This document shows, piece after piece, positions 44,329-56,422 of a stretch of DNA of 64,000 nt. A program made the position numbers and the translations under genes. Position 1 is the first letter of the stretch, and each line of letters starts with the position of its first letter. A model generated the notes under the pieces. It ran no database searches, was not told the DNA's origin, and saw only the letters and a program-made list of their open reading frames with translations. Location of the stretch: positions 124,001 to 188,000 of the forward strand of contig CADAPM010000004.1 of the NCBI GenBank assembly GCA_902789795.1, given 5' to 3'. Source of the DNA: an uncultured Eubacteriales bacterium. Lineage in GTDB: Bacteria; Bacillota; Clostridia; Christensenellales; Aristaeellaceae.

Positions 44329-45564
44329 CTACCGGTACATGAGCTGGGGCATGGGGACGGTTTCGCAGCGGTCGGTGGCCATGCCGGGGGCGCACATCAG
44401 GCAGGCGTTGTAGACGGCGCGCTCGCCGAAGCGGCCGCGGATGGCGTCGATGGCGTCGTCCAGGGCCTGCTGGCGGTCGTGGAGGGCGCAGCTGTTGAAC
44501 ATGTCCAGCTGGAAAGACGCGTCGGCCCCGGAGGGATCGATGGCCCGGATGGTCAGGGCGCGGACGGGCTTTTCCCAGCCGTACCGGGAGCGGAAGAGAT
44601 CGTAGCCCGCGCAGGCCAGGTCGTAGGGGCTCTGGGTGGGATAGGGCAGGGGCATCTGCCACTGCTGCCAGCCCAGGTCTTTGTCCCGCGCGGTGACCTG
44701 CACGCCCCGGGCCTGCAGGTCGTGCACCCGCAGGCGGTGGCCCACGTCCTGGGCCAGCTCCAGGAGCACCAGCCAGACGGAGTAATTATCCTCCAGGTCC
44801 CGCACGCAGGTGACGCCGTGGCCCACGCTCTTGACCGGGGCCACGTACTCGGACGGCATCACCGGGGAGCCGTCTGTGCCGTTGGCGAAGGCGTGGAGCA
44901 TCAGCCCGTTTTTGCCCAGCTTCCGATGGATCAGCTCGGGGTCCGACCGGGCCAGGTCGCCGATGGTCTTGCAACCGAACAGGTTCAGCTTGCGCTTGGT
45001 GGCGGGGCCCACGTACAATAGGTCGGATACGGGCAGGGGCCAGACCTTCTGCCGGTACTGGCTGCGGGAGATCACGGTCACGGCGTTGGGCTTCTTCATG
45101 TCGCTGCCCAGCTTGGCGAAGATCTTGGAAAAGGACACGCCCACGGACACGGTCAGGCCCGTCTCCCGCTCCACCGCCTCGCGGATCTCCTCCGCCGTGC
45201 GGAAACCCACGCCCTCCACGTCGTTGGTGAAGGGCAGCTCGATCCAGCTCTCGTCCATGCCGAAGGGCTCGATGGTCTCGGAGTACCGCCGGTAGATCCG
45301 GCGCACGAGGCGGGAGTATTTGAGGTACAGGTCGTACCTGGGCGGCACGACGATGAGCTCCGGACAGGCCTGCCTGGCCTGCCAGTTGGCCATGCCGGTC
45401 TTGACGCCGCAGCGCTTGGCGGGGTAGCTGGCGGTCAGCACGATGCCGTGCCGGTTTTCCGTGGACCCGCAGACGGCCACGGTCTTGCCCTTGAGGTACG
45501 GCGCCTCGTTCATTTCCACCGAGGCGTAAAAGCAGTTCAGGTCGCTGTGCAGGATGACGCTCAC
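44329..45564 (-). CDS. Y-family DNA polymerase (DinB/UmuC-like)
   Basis: This 411-aa translesion polymerase opens SVILHSDLNCFYASVEM (metal Asp) and contains the second catalytic block PFGMDESWIEL, TVSVGVSFSKIFAKLGSDMKKP and VGPATKRKLNLFG, followed by a little-finger domain. It copies damaged DNA with low fidelity. I chose a GTG start at 45564 because AGGAGG sits just upstream. It diverges from a LexA-like repressor gene; the control region between them carries promoters for both and a palindrome, suggesting damage-inducible expression. Confidence 0.9.
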   Translation of the reverse strand: MSVILHSDLNCFYASVEMNEAPYLKGKTVAVCGSTENRHGIVLTASYPAKRCGVKTGMANWQARQACPELIVVPPRYDLYLKYSRLVRRIYRRYSETIEPFGMDESWIELPFTNDVEGVGFRTAEEIREAVERETGLTVSVGVSFSKIFAKLGSDMKKPNAVTVISRSQYRQKVWPLPVSDLLYVGPATKRKLNLFGCKTIGDLARSDPELIHRKLGKNGLMLHAFANGTDGSPVMPSEYVAPVKSVGHGVTCVRDLEDNYSVWLVLLELAQDVGHRLRVHDLQARGVQVTARDKDLGWQQWQMPLPYPTQSPYDLACAGYDLFRSRYGWEKPVRALTIRAIDPSGADASFQLDMFNSCALHDRQQALDDAIDAIRGRFGERAVYNACLMCAPGMATDRCETVPMPQLMYR

Positions 45565-45602
45565 GTCATGACCTCCTATGGCGGTGCAATACTCTTTAAT
45601 AA

Positions 45603-45703
45603 AGAATAGCATAAAAATAATACGCTTTCAAGCGCAATTTACAGAATATAGATTAAAATTTTTAATCTTTTTTCTTTACATCGGGCCGGGGCTGTGTTAT
45701 GAT
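45603..45703. promoter_or_regulatory. Divergent promoters and palindromic operator of the SOS-like cassette
   Basis: Toward the polymerase gene (minus) TTGAAA (45631-45626) and TATTCT (45608-45603) are 17 bases apart. Toward the repressor gene (plus) TTTACA (45675-45680) and TATGAT (45698-45703) are 17 apart. Between them lies the perfect inverted repeat AGATTAAAA-T-TTTTAATCT (45650-45668), the likely binding site of the divergently encoded repressor. Confidence 0.8.
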
Positions 45704-45734
45704 GAGGAGGAAATGAAACAAAGGAGGAAGGCGG

Positions 45735-46553
45735 ATGGATAGGCAGACACCGGAGGAAAAGGAAGCCCGCACCCTGGCCTTCAATAAAGCGCATTACGGG
45801 GAGCTGATCCGTTTGTCCCGCGTTCGGGCGGGGCTCAGCCAGCGCCAGCTGGCAGATCGCCTCGGGGTGCACAAAAATTATATCACCCATTGGGAGGCGG
45901 GCCGCGCCCGGCCGGACCTGAACCTGGTGCCCGCTTTGTGCGAGGCCCTGGGCATCGGCCTGGGGGACTTTTTCGGCTGCCATGCCGCGGACGCCCTCGA
46001 TCAGGAGGAGCAGGGCCTGGTGCGCGATTACCGCCGCCTCACCTCCCGGGACAGGACGCTGGTGCTGAGCACGGTGGCCAAAATGCTGGAGCTTTCGGCG
46101 GCGGAGCTGCGGGAGCGGTGCCGGAATACCTTCATCCCGATCTTGCACAACTGCCAGACGGCGGCCGCCGGCACCGGCGTCACGCTGGACGCGGGCACGG
46201 AGCAGTACCGGACCTTCATCCGCCGCAGCGCGGCGGCCGAGCGCGCGGACGAGATCGTCACCGTCAACGGCGATTCCATGGAGCCGGTCTTCCGCCACGG
46301 CCAGGACGTGCTGATCGAGTACACCGGGGAGCTCCGCCCGGGGGAATATGGCCTGTTTGTGGTCAACGGCGAGGGCTATATCAAGGAGTGGGCGGCGGAC
46401 CGCCTGCATTCCGTGAACCCGGACTATCCCGACATCCGTCTGCAGGAGAGCGACGACTTCCGCTGCGTGGGCCGCGTGGTGGGGACCGTGGATGAGACGG
46501 ACCGCCCGACGGAGGAGGAAGAAAAGATCCTGGAGGAGCTTTCACGGGCATGA
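45735..46553 (+). CDS. XRE-S24 LexA-like self-cleaving repressor
   Basis: This 272-aa protein has an XRE helix-turn-helix (about 22-75: [31 protein letters not shown]) and a C-terminal S24 peptidase domain. The predicted cleavage bond Ala145-Gly146 (TAAAGTG), Ser181 in NGDSMEP and Lys217 in GYIKEW are spaced 36 and 36 residues apart, close to LexA and UmuD. Self-cleavage stimulated by RecA on single-stranded DNA should therefore relieve repression of the polymerase gene. It is followed by a small gene of the same cassette. Confidence 0.9.
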   Translation: MDRQTPEEKEARTLAFNKAHYGELIRLSRVRAGLSQRQLADRLGVHKNYITHWEAGRARPDLNLVPALCEALGIGLGDFFGCHAADALDQEEQGLVRDYRRLTSRDRTLVLSTVAKMLELSAAELRERCRNTFIPILHNCQTAAAGTGVTLDAGTEQYRTFIRRSAAAERADEIVTVNGDSMEPVFRHGQDVLIEYTGELRPGEYGLFVVNGEGYIKEWAADRLHSVNPDYPDIRLQESDDFRCVGRVVGTVDETDRPTEEEEKILEELSRA

Positions 46554-46581
46554 GCGCCGGGAAAAAGGAGGTGCCGGTTTG

Positions 46582-46863
46582 ATGCAAGCGCCGCAGTATA
46601 TCAGGGAGTATGTGGAGGTCATGGTGGATTTCGCACCGGACGGGGCGATGCTGCCCCGGGCCCTGGTGTGGGAGGACGGCCGCCGCTATGAGATCGACCG
46701 CATCAAGAGCATCCAGGCGGCCCCGGCCCTGAAGGCCGGCGGCCAGGGGGACCGCTATACCGTCATGATCGGCGGACACGAGCGCTACCTGTTTTTTGAG
46801 CATAACGCGGACTACGGCAATGAGAAAATCGGGAAATGGTTCGTGGAAAAGCGGGTGCGCTGA
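46582..46863 (+). CDS. Small conserved protein of the polymerase/repressor cassette
   Basis: This 93-aa protein opens MQAPQYIREYVEVMVDFAPDG, continues with WEDGRRYEIDRIKSIQAAP and ends YLFFEHNADYGNEKIGKWFVEKRVR. From memory, similar short proteins accompany Y-family polymerases and S24 repressors in Bacillota, but I know of no function. It is probably a small beta-rich protein. AAGGAGGTG lies 8 bases before the ATG. It is cotranscribed with the repressor, so it may modulate polymerase or repressor. Confidence 0.72.
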   Translation: MQAPQYIREYVEVMVDFAPDGAMLPRALVWEDGRRYEIDRIKSIQAAPALKAGGQGDRYTVMIGGHERYLFFEHNADYGNEKIGKWFVEKRVR

Positions 46864-46913
46864 CCGCGCCGTCCGGAATGCGGTTCCCGCTTTTCAAAGC
46901 GCCGTATGTATGA

Positions 46914-46919
46914 TATAAT
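46914..46919 (+). promoter_or_regulatory. -10 box upstream of uvrA
   Basis: A perfect TATAAT lies 50 bases before the uvrA ATG. The -35 region (TTTCAA at 17 bases) is moderate. I see no LexA-type box of the usual Bacillota form here. Confidence 0.55.
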
Positions 46920-46969
46920 CCGTCTGCTTTTCCCCGGGGGAAAGCGGATGAAAGCGAAGGAGCTTGTGC

Positions 46970-49792
<2,823 letters not shown>

Positions 49793-49809
49793 GGAGAATC
49801 ATCTGTCAG

Positions 49810-49848
49810 GGGAGCAGCATCGGCCTGCTCCCTTTTCTTCTTTTTTTC
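49810..49848 (+). terminator. Rho-independent terminator after uvrA
   Basis: GGGAGCAG and CTGCTCCC form an 8-bp stem followed by TTTTCTTCTTTTTTT. Confidence 0.9.
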
Positions 49849-49862
49849 ATTAGACAGGTTCA

Positions 49863-49891
49863 TTGACAGATTGCGGAATAACGGGTACAAT
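49863..49891 (+). promoter_or_regulatory. Sigma-A promoter of the capA-hprK-glcK-asnS region
   Basis: TTGACA (49863-49868) and TACAAT (49886-49891) are separated by exactly 17 bases, starting 15 bases after the uvrA terminator. Confidence 0.82.
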
Positions 49892-49938
49892 AACGGCAAT
49901 ATGTCCGAAGGGGGTGGCGCCTTACGCGGAGGCAGCTG

Positions 49939-51063
49939 TTGGGCTGCATCGTCCTGCTGATCCTGCTGATGGCGCTGGCCGCCGAAGCATCGGAACCTGG
50001 GCCGGAACCGGAAGCGCCCTATGCCCATACGGCGGAATACTTTCCCGCCGAGGAAGGGGAGTACCGGAAGGTCCTGTTCTCTTTCCTGGGGGATTGCGCC
50101 CTGGGGTGCAATGAGATCGACCACGGGAAAAGGAAGTCCCTGGACAGCTATGTGAGCCGGTACGGCTTCGGCTACTGCTTTGAGAAGGTCCGGTACATCC
50201 TGGAGCAGGACGACCTGACGGTGGCGAACCTGGAGGGCGTGCTGGCCGACCCCCAGGAGGGGCTGGCTCCCAGGACGAAAAAAGCCTACAACTTCCGCGC
50301 GGATGAGGCCTATGCGGGCATCCTCAAAGAGGGCAGCGTGGAGGCCGTGACCCTGGCCAACAACCACGCCGGGGACTACGGACAGCCGGGCTTCGACAGG
50401 ACGGTCCAGGCCCTCGACGGACAAAGCATCGGTTGGTTCGGCAGCACCGACTGGGGCGGGCAGTACTTTATCTTTGAGCAGGGGAACGTCCGGATCGGCC
50501 TGGTGGGCTCCTGGGTGGATTACTACTGGCGCCACACGGAAGAAATGCAGGCCATGTTCGAGCACATGCGCAAAGTCGAAGGCTGCCAGGTGATCATCGG
50601 CGTCATCCACGCGGGCGTGGAGTACGACAAGCGCCACGACAACAACCAGACCAAGCTCGCCCGCCGCTTCATCCGCTGGGGCGCCGACATCGTGATCGGC
50701 CATCATCCCCACGTGCTGCAGGGCTTCCGCATGCTGGAAGACGCGCCGGTGTACTACTCGCTGGGCAATTTCGTTTTTGCCGGAAATTTCACGCTCAGGA
50801 CCGAGTACACGGTCATCATGCAGCTGGCCCTGTCCTTCGCGGAGGACGGAACATATTTGGGCAGCCGGGCCAACTTTATCCCCTGCAGGCTGTCCGAGCA
50901 CCGGGAGATCAACGATTACCGACCCTACCCCGTCACCGGCCAGGAGGCACAGAAGGCGATCCGCCAGATGCAGTACGATACCAAGGAGCCCTGGCTGATC
51001 CGGGATTATGTGGAGAATGTGGGTGCCATGCAGGATTTCATCCCTGCCCGGCAGGATCCGTAA
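49939..51063 (+). CDS. CapA family protein (calcineurin-like phosphoesterase fold)
   Basis: This 374-aa protein has the CapA/PgsA-type metallophosphoesterase core: FLGDCALGCNE, LTVANLEGVL, LANNHAGDYG, IGVIHAGVEYD, GADIVIGHHPHVLQGF and YSLGNFVF. Such proteins are linked to poly-gamma-glutamate or capsule synthesis, but many have unknown roles. A hydrophobic N-terminus (IVLLILLMALAA) suggests export or membrane anchoring. The best start is a TTG with GGAGG 4-5 bases upstream; this gives a signal sequence without basic residues. An upstream non-ATG start in the frame reading RRGWRLTRRQLL would give a more normal one. It is followed by hprK after 11 bases. Confidence 0.82.
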   Translation: MGCIVLLILLMALAAEASEPGPEPEAPYAHTAEYFPAEEGEYRKVLFSFLGDCALGCNEIDHGKRKSLDSYVSRYGFGYCFEKVRYILEQDDLTVANLEGVLADPQEGLAPRTKKAYNFRADEAYAGILKEGSVEAVTLANNHAGDYGQPGFDRTVQALDGQSIGWFGSTDWGGQYFIFEQGNVRIGLVGSWVDYYWRHTEEMQAMFEHMRKVEGCQVIIGVIHAGVEYDKRHDNNQTKLARRFIRWGADIVIGHHPHVLQGFRMLEDAPVYYSLGNFVFAGNFTLRTEYTVIMQLALSFAEDGTYLGSRANFIPCRLSEHREINDYRPYPVTGQEAQKAIRQMQYDTKEPWLIRDYVENVGAMQDFIPARQDP

Positions 51064-51074
51064 AGGAGCAGTTT

Positions 51075-51998
51075 ATGATCGCGGTCAACGATTTTGTCAA
51101 GTCCCTGTCCCTGAAGGTGCTGTGCCCCTCCACGCGGGAGAGCATCAACATCAAGTCGGCAGAGCTGAACCGCCCCGGCATCCAGTTCACCGGGTATTTT
51201 GAGTACTTCGCCTACGAGCGCCCCCAGGTCATCGGCAAGGTGGAGATGGCGTATCTGGAAAGCCTGGACGACAAAGCCCGGTACGACCAGCTGAAGGAGT
51301 TCTTCTCCTACCCGATCCCCTGCGTGATCGTGTGTCGCGGCATGGAGCCCATCCCGGAAATGATGGCCCTGGCCCAGGAGCACAACGTGCCCATCTACGG
51401 CACGGAGTGGGTCACGACCCGCTTTTTCGTGAACGCCATCAACTACCTGGGCAACGCCCTGGCCCCCCATTCCACGGTGCACGGCGTGCTCCTGGACGTG
51501 TACGGCATCGGCGTGCTGCTGACGGGCGAGAGCGGCGTGGGCAAGAGCGAGGCGGCCCTGGAGCTGGTCAAGCGCGGGCACCAGCTGGTGGCGGACGACG
51601 TGGTGGACATCAAGAAGATCAGCGAGAACCGCCTGATCGGCGAGAGCCCCGAGACCATCCGCCATTTCATGGAGATCCGCGGCATCGGCATCATCGACAT
51701 CCGGCAGATGTACGGCATCGGCGCCGTTTTGATGACCAAGTCCATCGACATGGCCATCCACCTGGAGCTGTGGCAGGAAGGCAAGGCCTACGACCGGCTG
51801 GGGCTCAAGGACAACTACACGACGATCATGGGCGTCAAGATCCCGCAGATCGTTTTGCCGGTGCGCCCGGGGCGCAACCTGGCGGTCGTCATCGAGGTGG
51901 CGGCCCGCAACATGGGCCTCAAGCGCCTGGGCTATTCCGCGGCCAGCGAGTTGGACCGCCGCCTCAAAGAAATGGCGGCGCAGAGCGACAGAGCATAA
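51075..51998 (+). CDS. hprK: HPr kinase/phosphorylase
   Basis: HprK phosphorylates and dephosphorylates Ser46 of HPr and so sets carbon catabolite control in Bacillota. The 307-aa protein has the P-loop GESGVGKSE (about 151-159), a VADDVVDI block and the family signature region MEIRGIGIIDIRQMYG. The start ATG has AAGGAGC upstream. The gene lies directly before a ROK glucokinase, and the two together link sugar phosphorylation with regulation. HPr and CcpA are outside the window. Confidence 0.95.
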   Translation: MIAVNDFVKSLSLKVLCPSTRESINIKSAELNRPGIQFTGYFEYFAYERPQVIGKVEMAYLESLDDKARYDQLKEFFSYPIPCVIVCRGMEPIPEMMALAQEHNVPIYGTEWVTTRFFVNAINYLGNALAPHSTVHGVLLDVYGIGVLLTGESGVGKSEAALELVKRGHQLVADDVVDIKKISENRLIGESPETIRHFMEIRGIGIIDIRQMYGIGAVLMTKSIDMAIHLELWQEGKAYDRLGLKDNYTTIMGVKIPQIVLPVRPGRNLAVVIEVAARNMGLKRLGYSAASELDRRLKEMAAQSDRA

Positions 51999-52036
51999 AT
52001 GATCCTGGATCATATAATATTTAGGGGGAACGTGTT

Positions 52037-53002
52037 ATGTATTACATCGGCATCGATCTGGGCGGCACCAATATCAAAGCCGGCGTGGTGGATGAGACCG
52101 GGCGCATCGTATCTCAGGCCTACGCAAAGACCCAGGCCCAGCGGCCTTACCGCGATATCGTCCGGGATATGGCCGCCTGCGTGACCATGTCCATGAATCA
52201 CATCAATATCACCCAGGCGGATATCGAGGCCATCGGCATCGGCATCCCCGGCCTGGCCCGGCAGAACGACGGCTCCGTCATCTACTGCACGAACCTGGGC
52301 TGGCGGGACATCCCGCTGAGGCAGGAGATGCAGAAGTACCTGAGCAAGCCGGTGTTCATCGATAACGACGCCACGGTGGCCGGCTATGCGGAGAGCATCG
52401 CAGGCGTCTCCAAGGGCTATCCCTGCTCGGTGTTCCTGACCCTGGGCACCGGCACGGGCGGCGGCATCGTCATCAACGGCAAGCCCTGGACGGGCCGCCA
52501 CGGCATCGCCAGCGAGCTGGGCCACATGACCATCGCTCTGGACGGCGTGCCCTGCACCTGCGGCAACGACGGCTGCGCCGAGCGCTACACCAGCGCCACG
52601 GCGATCATCCGCATGGCGCGGCAGGCGTGCATGACCTATACCGACAGCATGATGGTGAAGCTGGCCGGGGGAGATCTGGACCACATCAACGCGAAGACGG
52701 TGTTCGACGCCGCGAAGGCGGGGGACGCCGTGGCGTGCGAGGTCTTTGACCGCTACTGCACCAACCTGGCCATCGTGATCAACAACATCATCTGCACCCT
52801 GGATCCGGACATGGTGGTCCTGGGCGGCGGGGTCAGCCACGCGGGCGAATTCCTGCTGGACAACGTGCGCCGCAGGATCCCGCGCTATCTGCTTTACAAA
52901 GAACTGCCCTATGCCGAGCTGCGGCTCGCGAGCCTGGGCAATGACGCCGGCATCATCGGTGCGGCCATGCTGGGCCGTCTCTATCATCAGGAAGGGGTTT
53001 GA
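52037..53002 (+). CDS. ROK family glucokinase
   Basis: This 321-aa sugar kinase has the ATP-binding [11 protein letters not shown] (7-17), the catalytic [13 protein letters not shown] region, GTGTGGGIV, the ELGHM glutamate and histidine, and the zinc-binding [10 protein letters not shown] of the ROK family. It probably phosphorylates glucose, with related hexoses possible. It follows hprK after 38 bases with AGGGGG before the ATG. Confidence 0.92.
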   Translation: MYYIGIDLGGTNIKAGVVDETGRIVSQAYAKTQAQRPYRDIVRDMAACVTMSMNHINITQADIEAIGIGIPGLARQNDGSVIYCTNLGWRDIPLRQEMQKYLSKPVFIDNDATVAGYAESIAGVSKGYPCSVFLTLGTGTGGGIVINGKPWTGRHGIASELGHMTIALDGVPCTCGNDGCAERYTSATAIIRMARQACMTYTDSMMVKLAGGDLDHINAKTVFDAAKAGDAVACEVFDRYCTNLAIVINNIICTLDPDMVVLGGGVSHAGEFLLDNVRRRIPRYLLYKELPYAELRLASLGNDAGIIGAAMLGRLYHQEGV

Positions 53003-53007
53003 CCGTC

Positions 53008-54399
53008 ATGAACGATTACACGAGCATCAGGAGCCTGTTCCGCGGCGAAGCGCAGGATGGGGCGCAATTGAAGGTCTCCGGCTGGGTGCGCACCATGCGC
53101 GACGGCAAGACCTTTGCCTTCATCGAGCTGAACGACGGCACTTTTTTCAAGAACCTGCAGGTGGTCTGCGATGATACGCTGGAGAACTTCGGCGAGGTCG
53201 TGAAGATCACCACCGGCAGCGCCGTCGAGGTCGAGGGCAAGCTGCTGCTGACCCCCGAGCGCAAGCAGCCCTTCGAACTGCACGCCACCGCGGTCAAAGT
53301 GGTGGGCCTGTGCGACCCGGACTATCCGCTCCAGAAGAAGCGCCACAGCTTTGAGTACCTGCGCACCCAGGCGCACCTGCGCCCGCGCACCAATACCTTC
53401 TACGCGGTGTTCCGCATCCGCTCCCTGGCGGCCCAGGCCATCCACCGCTTCTTCGCTGAAAAGGGCTTCGTGTATGTGCACACCCCCCTCATCACCACCA
53501 GCGACGCCGAGGGCGCGGGCGAAATGTTCCGCGTCACGACCCTGGACGTGGGCAATCCGCCCCGGACCGAGGACGGGCAGGTGGATTTCAGCCAGGACTT
53601 CTTTGGCAAATCCACCAACCTGACCGTTTCCGGCCAGCTGAACGTGGAGGCCTTCTGCATGGCCTTCCGCAACGTCTACACCTTCGGCCCCACCTTCCGC
53701 GCGGAGAAGAGCTACACCCAGCGCCATGCGGCGGAGTTCTGGATGATCGAGCCGGAGATCGCCTTTGCGGACCTGTTCGATGATATGGCCCTGGCCGAGG
53801 AGATGATCCGCTTCATCATCAAGGACGTGATGGAGAAAGCGCCGGAGGAGCTGGAGTTCCTGAACAGCTTCGTGGACAAGGGCCTGCTGGAGCGGCTGAA
53901 CCATGTGGCCAACAGCGACTTTGCCCGGATCACCTATACGGATGCCATCACCATCCTCGAAAACGCGAAGCAGAAGTTCGAATACCCGGTGCACTGGGGC
54001 ATGGACCTGCAGACCGAGCACGAGCGCTATCTGGCGGAGAACCACTTCGGCCGCCCCGTGTGCGTGTACAACTATCCCAAGGACATCAAGGCCTTCTACA
54101 TGAAGCTGAATCCCGACGGAAAGACCGTGGCCGCCGTGGATATCCTGGTGCCCGGCATCGGCGAACTGGTGGGCGGCAGCCAGCGTGAGGAACAGGTGGA
54201 CGTGCTGACCGCGCGCATGAAGGAGCTGGGCATGGACGAGGTCTCCTATGACTGGTATATCGCCCTGCGCCGCTTCGGCACCAACCCCCACGCCGGCTTC
54301 GGCCTGGGCTTTGAGCGCATGGTCATGTATTTGACGGGTATCCAGAATATCCGTGACGTGCTGCCCTATCCGCGCACGACGGGAACTGCGGAGTTCTGA
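53008..54399 (+). CDS. asnS: Asparagine-tRNA ligase
   Basis: This 463-aa class IIb aminoacyl-tRNA synthetase charges tRNA-Asn. An N-terminal OB-fold anticodon-binding domain (about 1-110, [20 protein letters not shown]) precedes the catalytic core with [36 protein letters not shown] and motif 3 [16 protein letters not shown] chose the ATG at 53008 because GGAAGGGG is properly spaced; a TTG at 52999 is too close. No T-box leader is present. The MATE gene start overlaps its stop by one base. Confidence 0.95.
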   Translation: MNDYTSIRSLFRGEAQDGAQLKVSGWVRTMRDGKTFAFIELNDGTFFKNLQVVCDDTLENFGEVVKITTGSAVEVEGKLLLTPERKQPFELHATAVKVVGLCDPDYPLQKKRHSFEYLRTQAHLRPRTNTFYAVFRIRSLAAQAIHRFFAEKGFVYVHTPLITTSDAEGAGEMFRVTTLDVGNPPRTEDGQVDFSQDFFGKSTNLTVSGQLNVEAFCMAFRNVYTFGPTFRAEKSYTQRHAAEFWMIEPEIAFADLFDDMALAEEMIRFIIKDVMEKAPEELEFLNSFVDKGLLERLNHVANSDFARITYTDAITILENAKQKFEYPVHWGMDLQTEHERYLAENHFGRPVCVYNYPKDIKAFYMKLNPDGKTVAAVDILVPGIGELVGGSQREEQVDVLTARMKELGMDEVSYDWYIALRRFGTNPHAGFGLGFERMVMYLTGIQNIRDVLPYPRTTGTAEF

Positions 54400-55799
54400 T
54401 GAAGCGCATCACCGTAGAGAGCCGGGCGGCCATGATGCTGGATCAGCCCCTCACCCGGGTGATCCCCCGGCTGGCGGTGCCGACCATCATCTCCATGCTG
54501 GTGACTGCCGTGTACAACATGGCGGACTCCTACTTTGTCGCGCGCATCAGCACGGAGGCGTCAGCCGCCGTGGGCGTGGTCTTCCCCGCCATGGCGATCA
54601 TCCAGGCGGTGGCCTTCACCATCGGCATGGGCAGCGGGGCCAATGTCAGCCAGGCGCTGGGCGCGGGCCGGGAGGAGGACGCGAAGCGCCTGGTGGCGGT
54701 CGGCTTCTTTACGGCGTTCGCGGTGGGCATCGTGCTGGCGCTCGTGGGCAACATCGACCCGGAAGGGCTGGTGGTGCTGATCGGCGCAACGCCGGAATGC
54801 CGGGCGGACGCGGTGGCCTATGCCCGCTATATCTTCATGGCGGCGCCGTTCATGATGTGTTCCTTCGTGATGAACAACCACCTGCGCTTCCAGGGCATGG
54901 CCATGTTCGCCATGATCGGCATCATCTCGGGCGGCATCCTGAATATGGTGCTGGACCCGCTGCTGATCTTCGGTTTCGGCATGGGCACGGCCGGCGCGGC
55001 GCTGGCAACGGCCATCAGCCAGCTGACCTCCTTCGTCATCCTGCTGACCATCGCCAACAGACGGGAAGAGCTTTTGCACTACCGCCTGAGCAACTTCCGT
55101 CCGACGAAGGCCATGTACGGGAAGATCCTGTACACGGGCATGCCTTCCCTGGGCCGTCAGGGCATCGCGGCAGTCGCCACCATCATCCTGAACCTGGTGG
55201 CGCGCGGCATCTCGCCCGATCCCGCGGTCAACAATGCGGCCATCGCGGCCATGTCCATCTCCAACAAATTCGTGCTGTTCATCAACAGCGCGGTCATCGG
55301 CTTCGGCCAGGGCTTCCAGCCGGTGGCGGCCTTCTGCTACGGGGCGAAGCGCTATAAGCGCGTGAAGGAGGCCTACTGGTTCTGCGGCAAGGTGGCGACG
55401 GTCATCCTTCTGTGCCTGGCGGCGGTCTCCCTGGTGTTCAGCGAGCAGATCATCCGGCTCTTCCGCGGGGAGGACCCGATGGTGGTTAGCATCGGCACCG
55501 GCGCGTTGCGCATGCAGCTGATCACGCTGCCGCTGTGGGGCTTTTATGTGATGGCCAATATGTGCACCCAATCCATTGGCTACGGCTTCAGCTCCATGAT
55601 CATCTCCAGCGCGCGCCAGGGGATCTTCCTGATCCCGTCGGTGCTGATCCTGCCGTCCCTGTTCGGCATTACGGGCCTGCAGGCGGCGCAGCCGGCGGCG
55701 GACGTGCTGGCCTTCATCCTCGCGGCGGTGATCATGCGGCGCGTGCTCAGGAAGCTCGATCATTTGGGTGAAATGGAAGCTCAGGAAGAGAGAGGATAA
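54399..55799 (+). CDS. MATE family efflux transporter
   Basis: This 466-aa protein of twelve membrane helices is in the MATE family, with PRLAVPTIISMLVTAVYNMADSYFVARIS at the start, FQGMAMFAMIGIISGGILNMVLDPLLIFGFGMG, and GFGQGFQPVAAFCYGAKRYKRVKEAY. It is related to the NorM/DinF-like cluster and is clearly different in sequence from the MATE protein at 42623. Its start overlaps the asnS stop (TGATG), so it is coupled to a housekeeping gene. Confidence 0.92.
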   Translation: MKRITVESRAAMMLDQPLTRVIPRLAVPTIISMLVTAVYNMADSYFVARISTEASAAVGVVFPAMAIIQAVAFTIGMGSGANVSQALGAGREEDAKRLVAVGFFTAFAVGIVLALVGNIDPEGLVVLIGATPECRADAVAYARYIFMAAPFMMCSFVMNNHLRFQGMAMFAMIGIISGGILNMVLDPLLIFGFGMGTAGAALATAISQLTSFVILLTIANRREELLHYRLSNFRPTKAMYGKILYTGMPSLGRQGIAAVATIILNLVARGISPDPAVNNAAIAAMSISNKFVLFINSAVIGFGQGFQPVAAFCYGAKRYKRVKEAYWFCGKVATVILLCLAAVSLVFSEQIIRLFRGEDPMVVSIGTGALRMQLITLPLWGFYVMANMCTQSIGYGFSSMIISSARQGIFLIPSVLILPSLFGITGLQAAQPAADVLAFILAAVIMRRVLRKLDHLGEMEAQEERG

Positions 55800-55800
55800 A

Positions 55801-56415
55801 ATGTCTGGAGCCACAATGAACAAACCTGCCAACAAGCGTATATGGACCGTGCCGAATGTGCTGACCATGCTGAGGATGGCCCTGATCCCGGTGTACTGGT
55901 GGCTGATGTCCGAGGGAAAGATGATCCCCGCCCTGTACACCTATGTGGCCGCGTCCCTGACGGACCTGGCGGACGGGTACATCGCGCGCAAGTATCACCA
56001 GATCACCGATTTCGGAAAGCTCATGGACCCGCTGGCGGACAAGCTGATGGTGCTGTCGGTGATGCTGTCCATGATCATCCCGATGGGCGGTCGTCCCGCT
56101 ATCCTGCCGCTGTGGCCCTTTATCGTCGTGCTGGCGAAGGAGCTGCTGATGGTCGTGGGTGGGCTCTTCATGCTGAAAAAGGGCATCGTGGTCTACAGCA
56201 AGGTCATCGGCAAGGCCGCCCAGTTCGTGATGGTCTGCTCCCTGATCTGCGCCTTCTTCTATGAGTACTTTGACAGCATCGGCCTGCCGGTATACCTGTG
56301 GCTTCTGTACCTGGCGGTGGCGCTGACCGTGGGCGCCCTCGTCTATTACGGGGCGGACGCACTCAAAAAGTTGCGCCAGAAAAACGAAGGCGCAGCTGAC
56401 GAAAAGGCCGAATAA
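55801..56415 (+). CDS. pgsA: CDP-alcohol phosphatidyltransferase (PgsA-like)
   Basis: This 204-aa membrane enzyme has the CDP-alcohol phosphotransferase signature D-x2-DG-x2-AR-x8-G-x3-D-x3-D, seen as DLADGYIARKYHQITDFGKL followed by MDPLADK. It most likely makes phosphatidylglycerophosphate from CDP-diacylglycerol and glycerol 3-phosphate in phospholipid synthesis; related head groups are possible. About five membrane helices are present and the C-terminus is charged. GAGAGGATAAA precedes the ATG, 1 base after the MATE stop. Confidence 0.88.
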   Translation: MSGATMNKPANKRIWTVPNVLTMLRMALIPVYWWLMSEGKMIPALYTYVAASLTDLADGYIARKYHQITDFGKLMDPLADKLMVLSVMLSMIIPMGGRPAILPLWPFIVVLAKELLMVVGGLFMLKKGIVVYSKVIGKAAQFVMVCSLICAFFYEYFDSIGLPVYLWLLYLAVALTVGALVYYGADALKKLRQKNEGAADEKAE

Positions 56416-56422
56416 CCGGGCT

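Noticed and set aside
53003-53008. T-box leader controlling asnS
   Set aside because: Only a few bases separate the glucokinase stop from asnS, leaving no space for a T-box.
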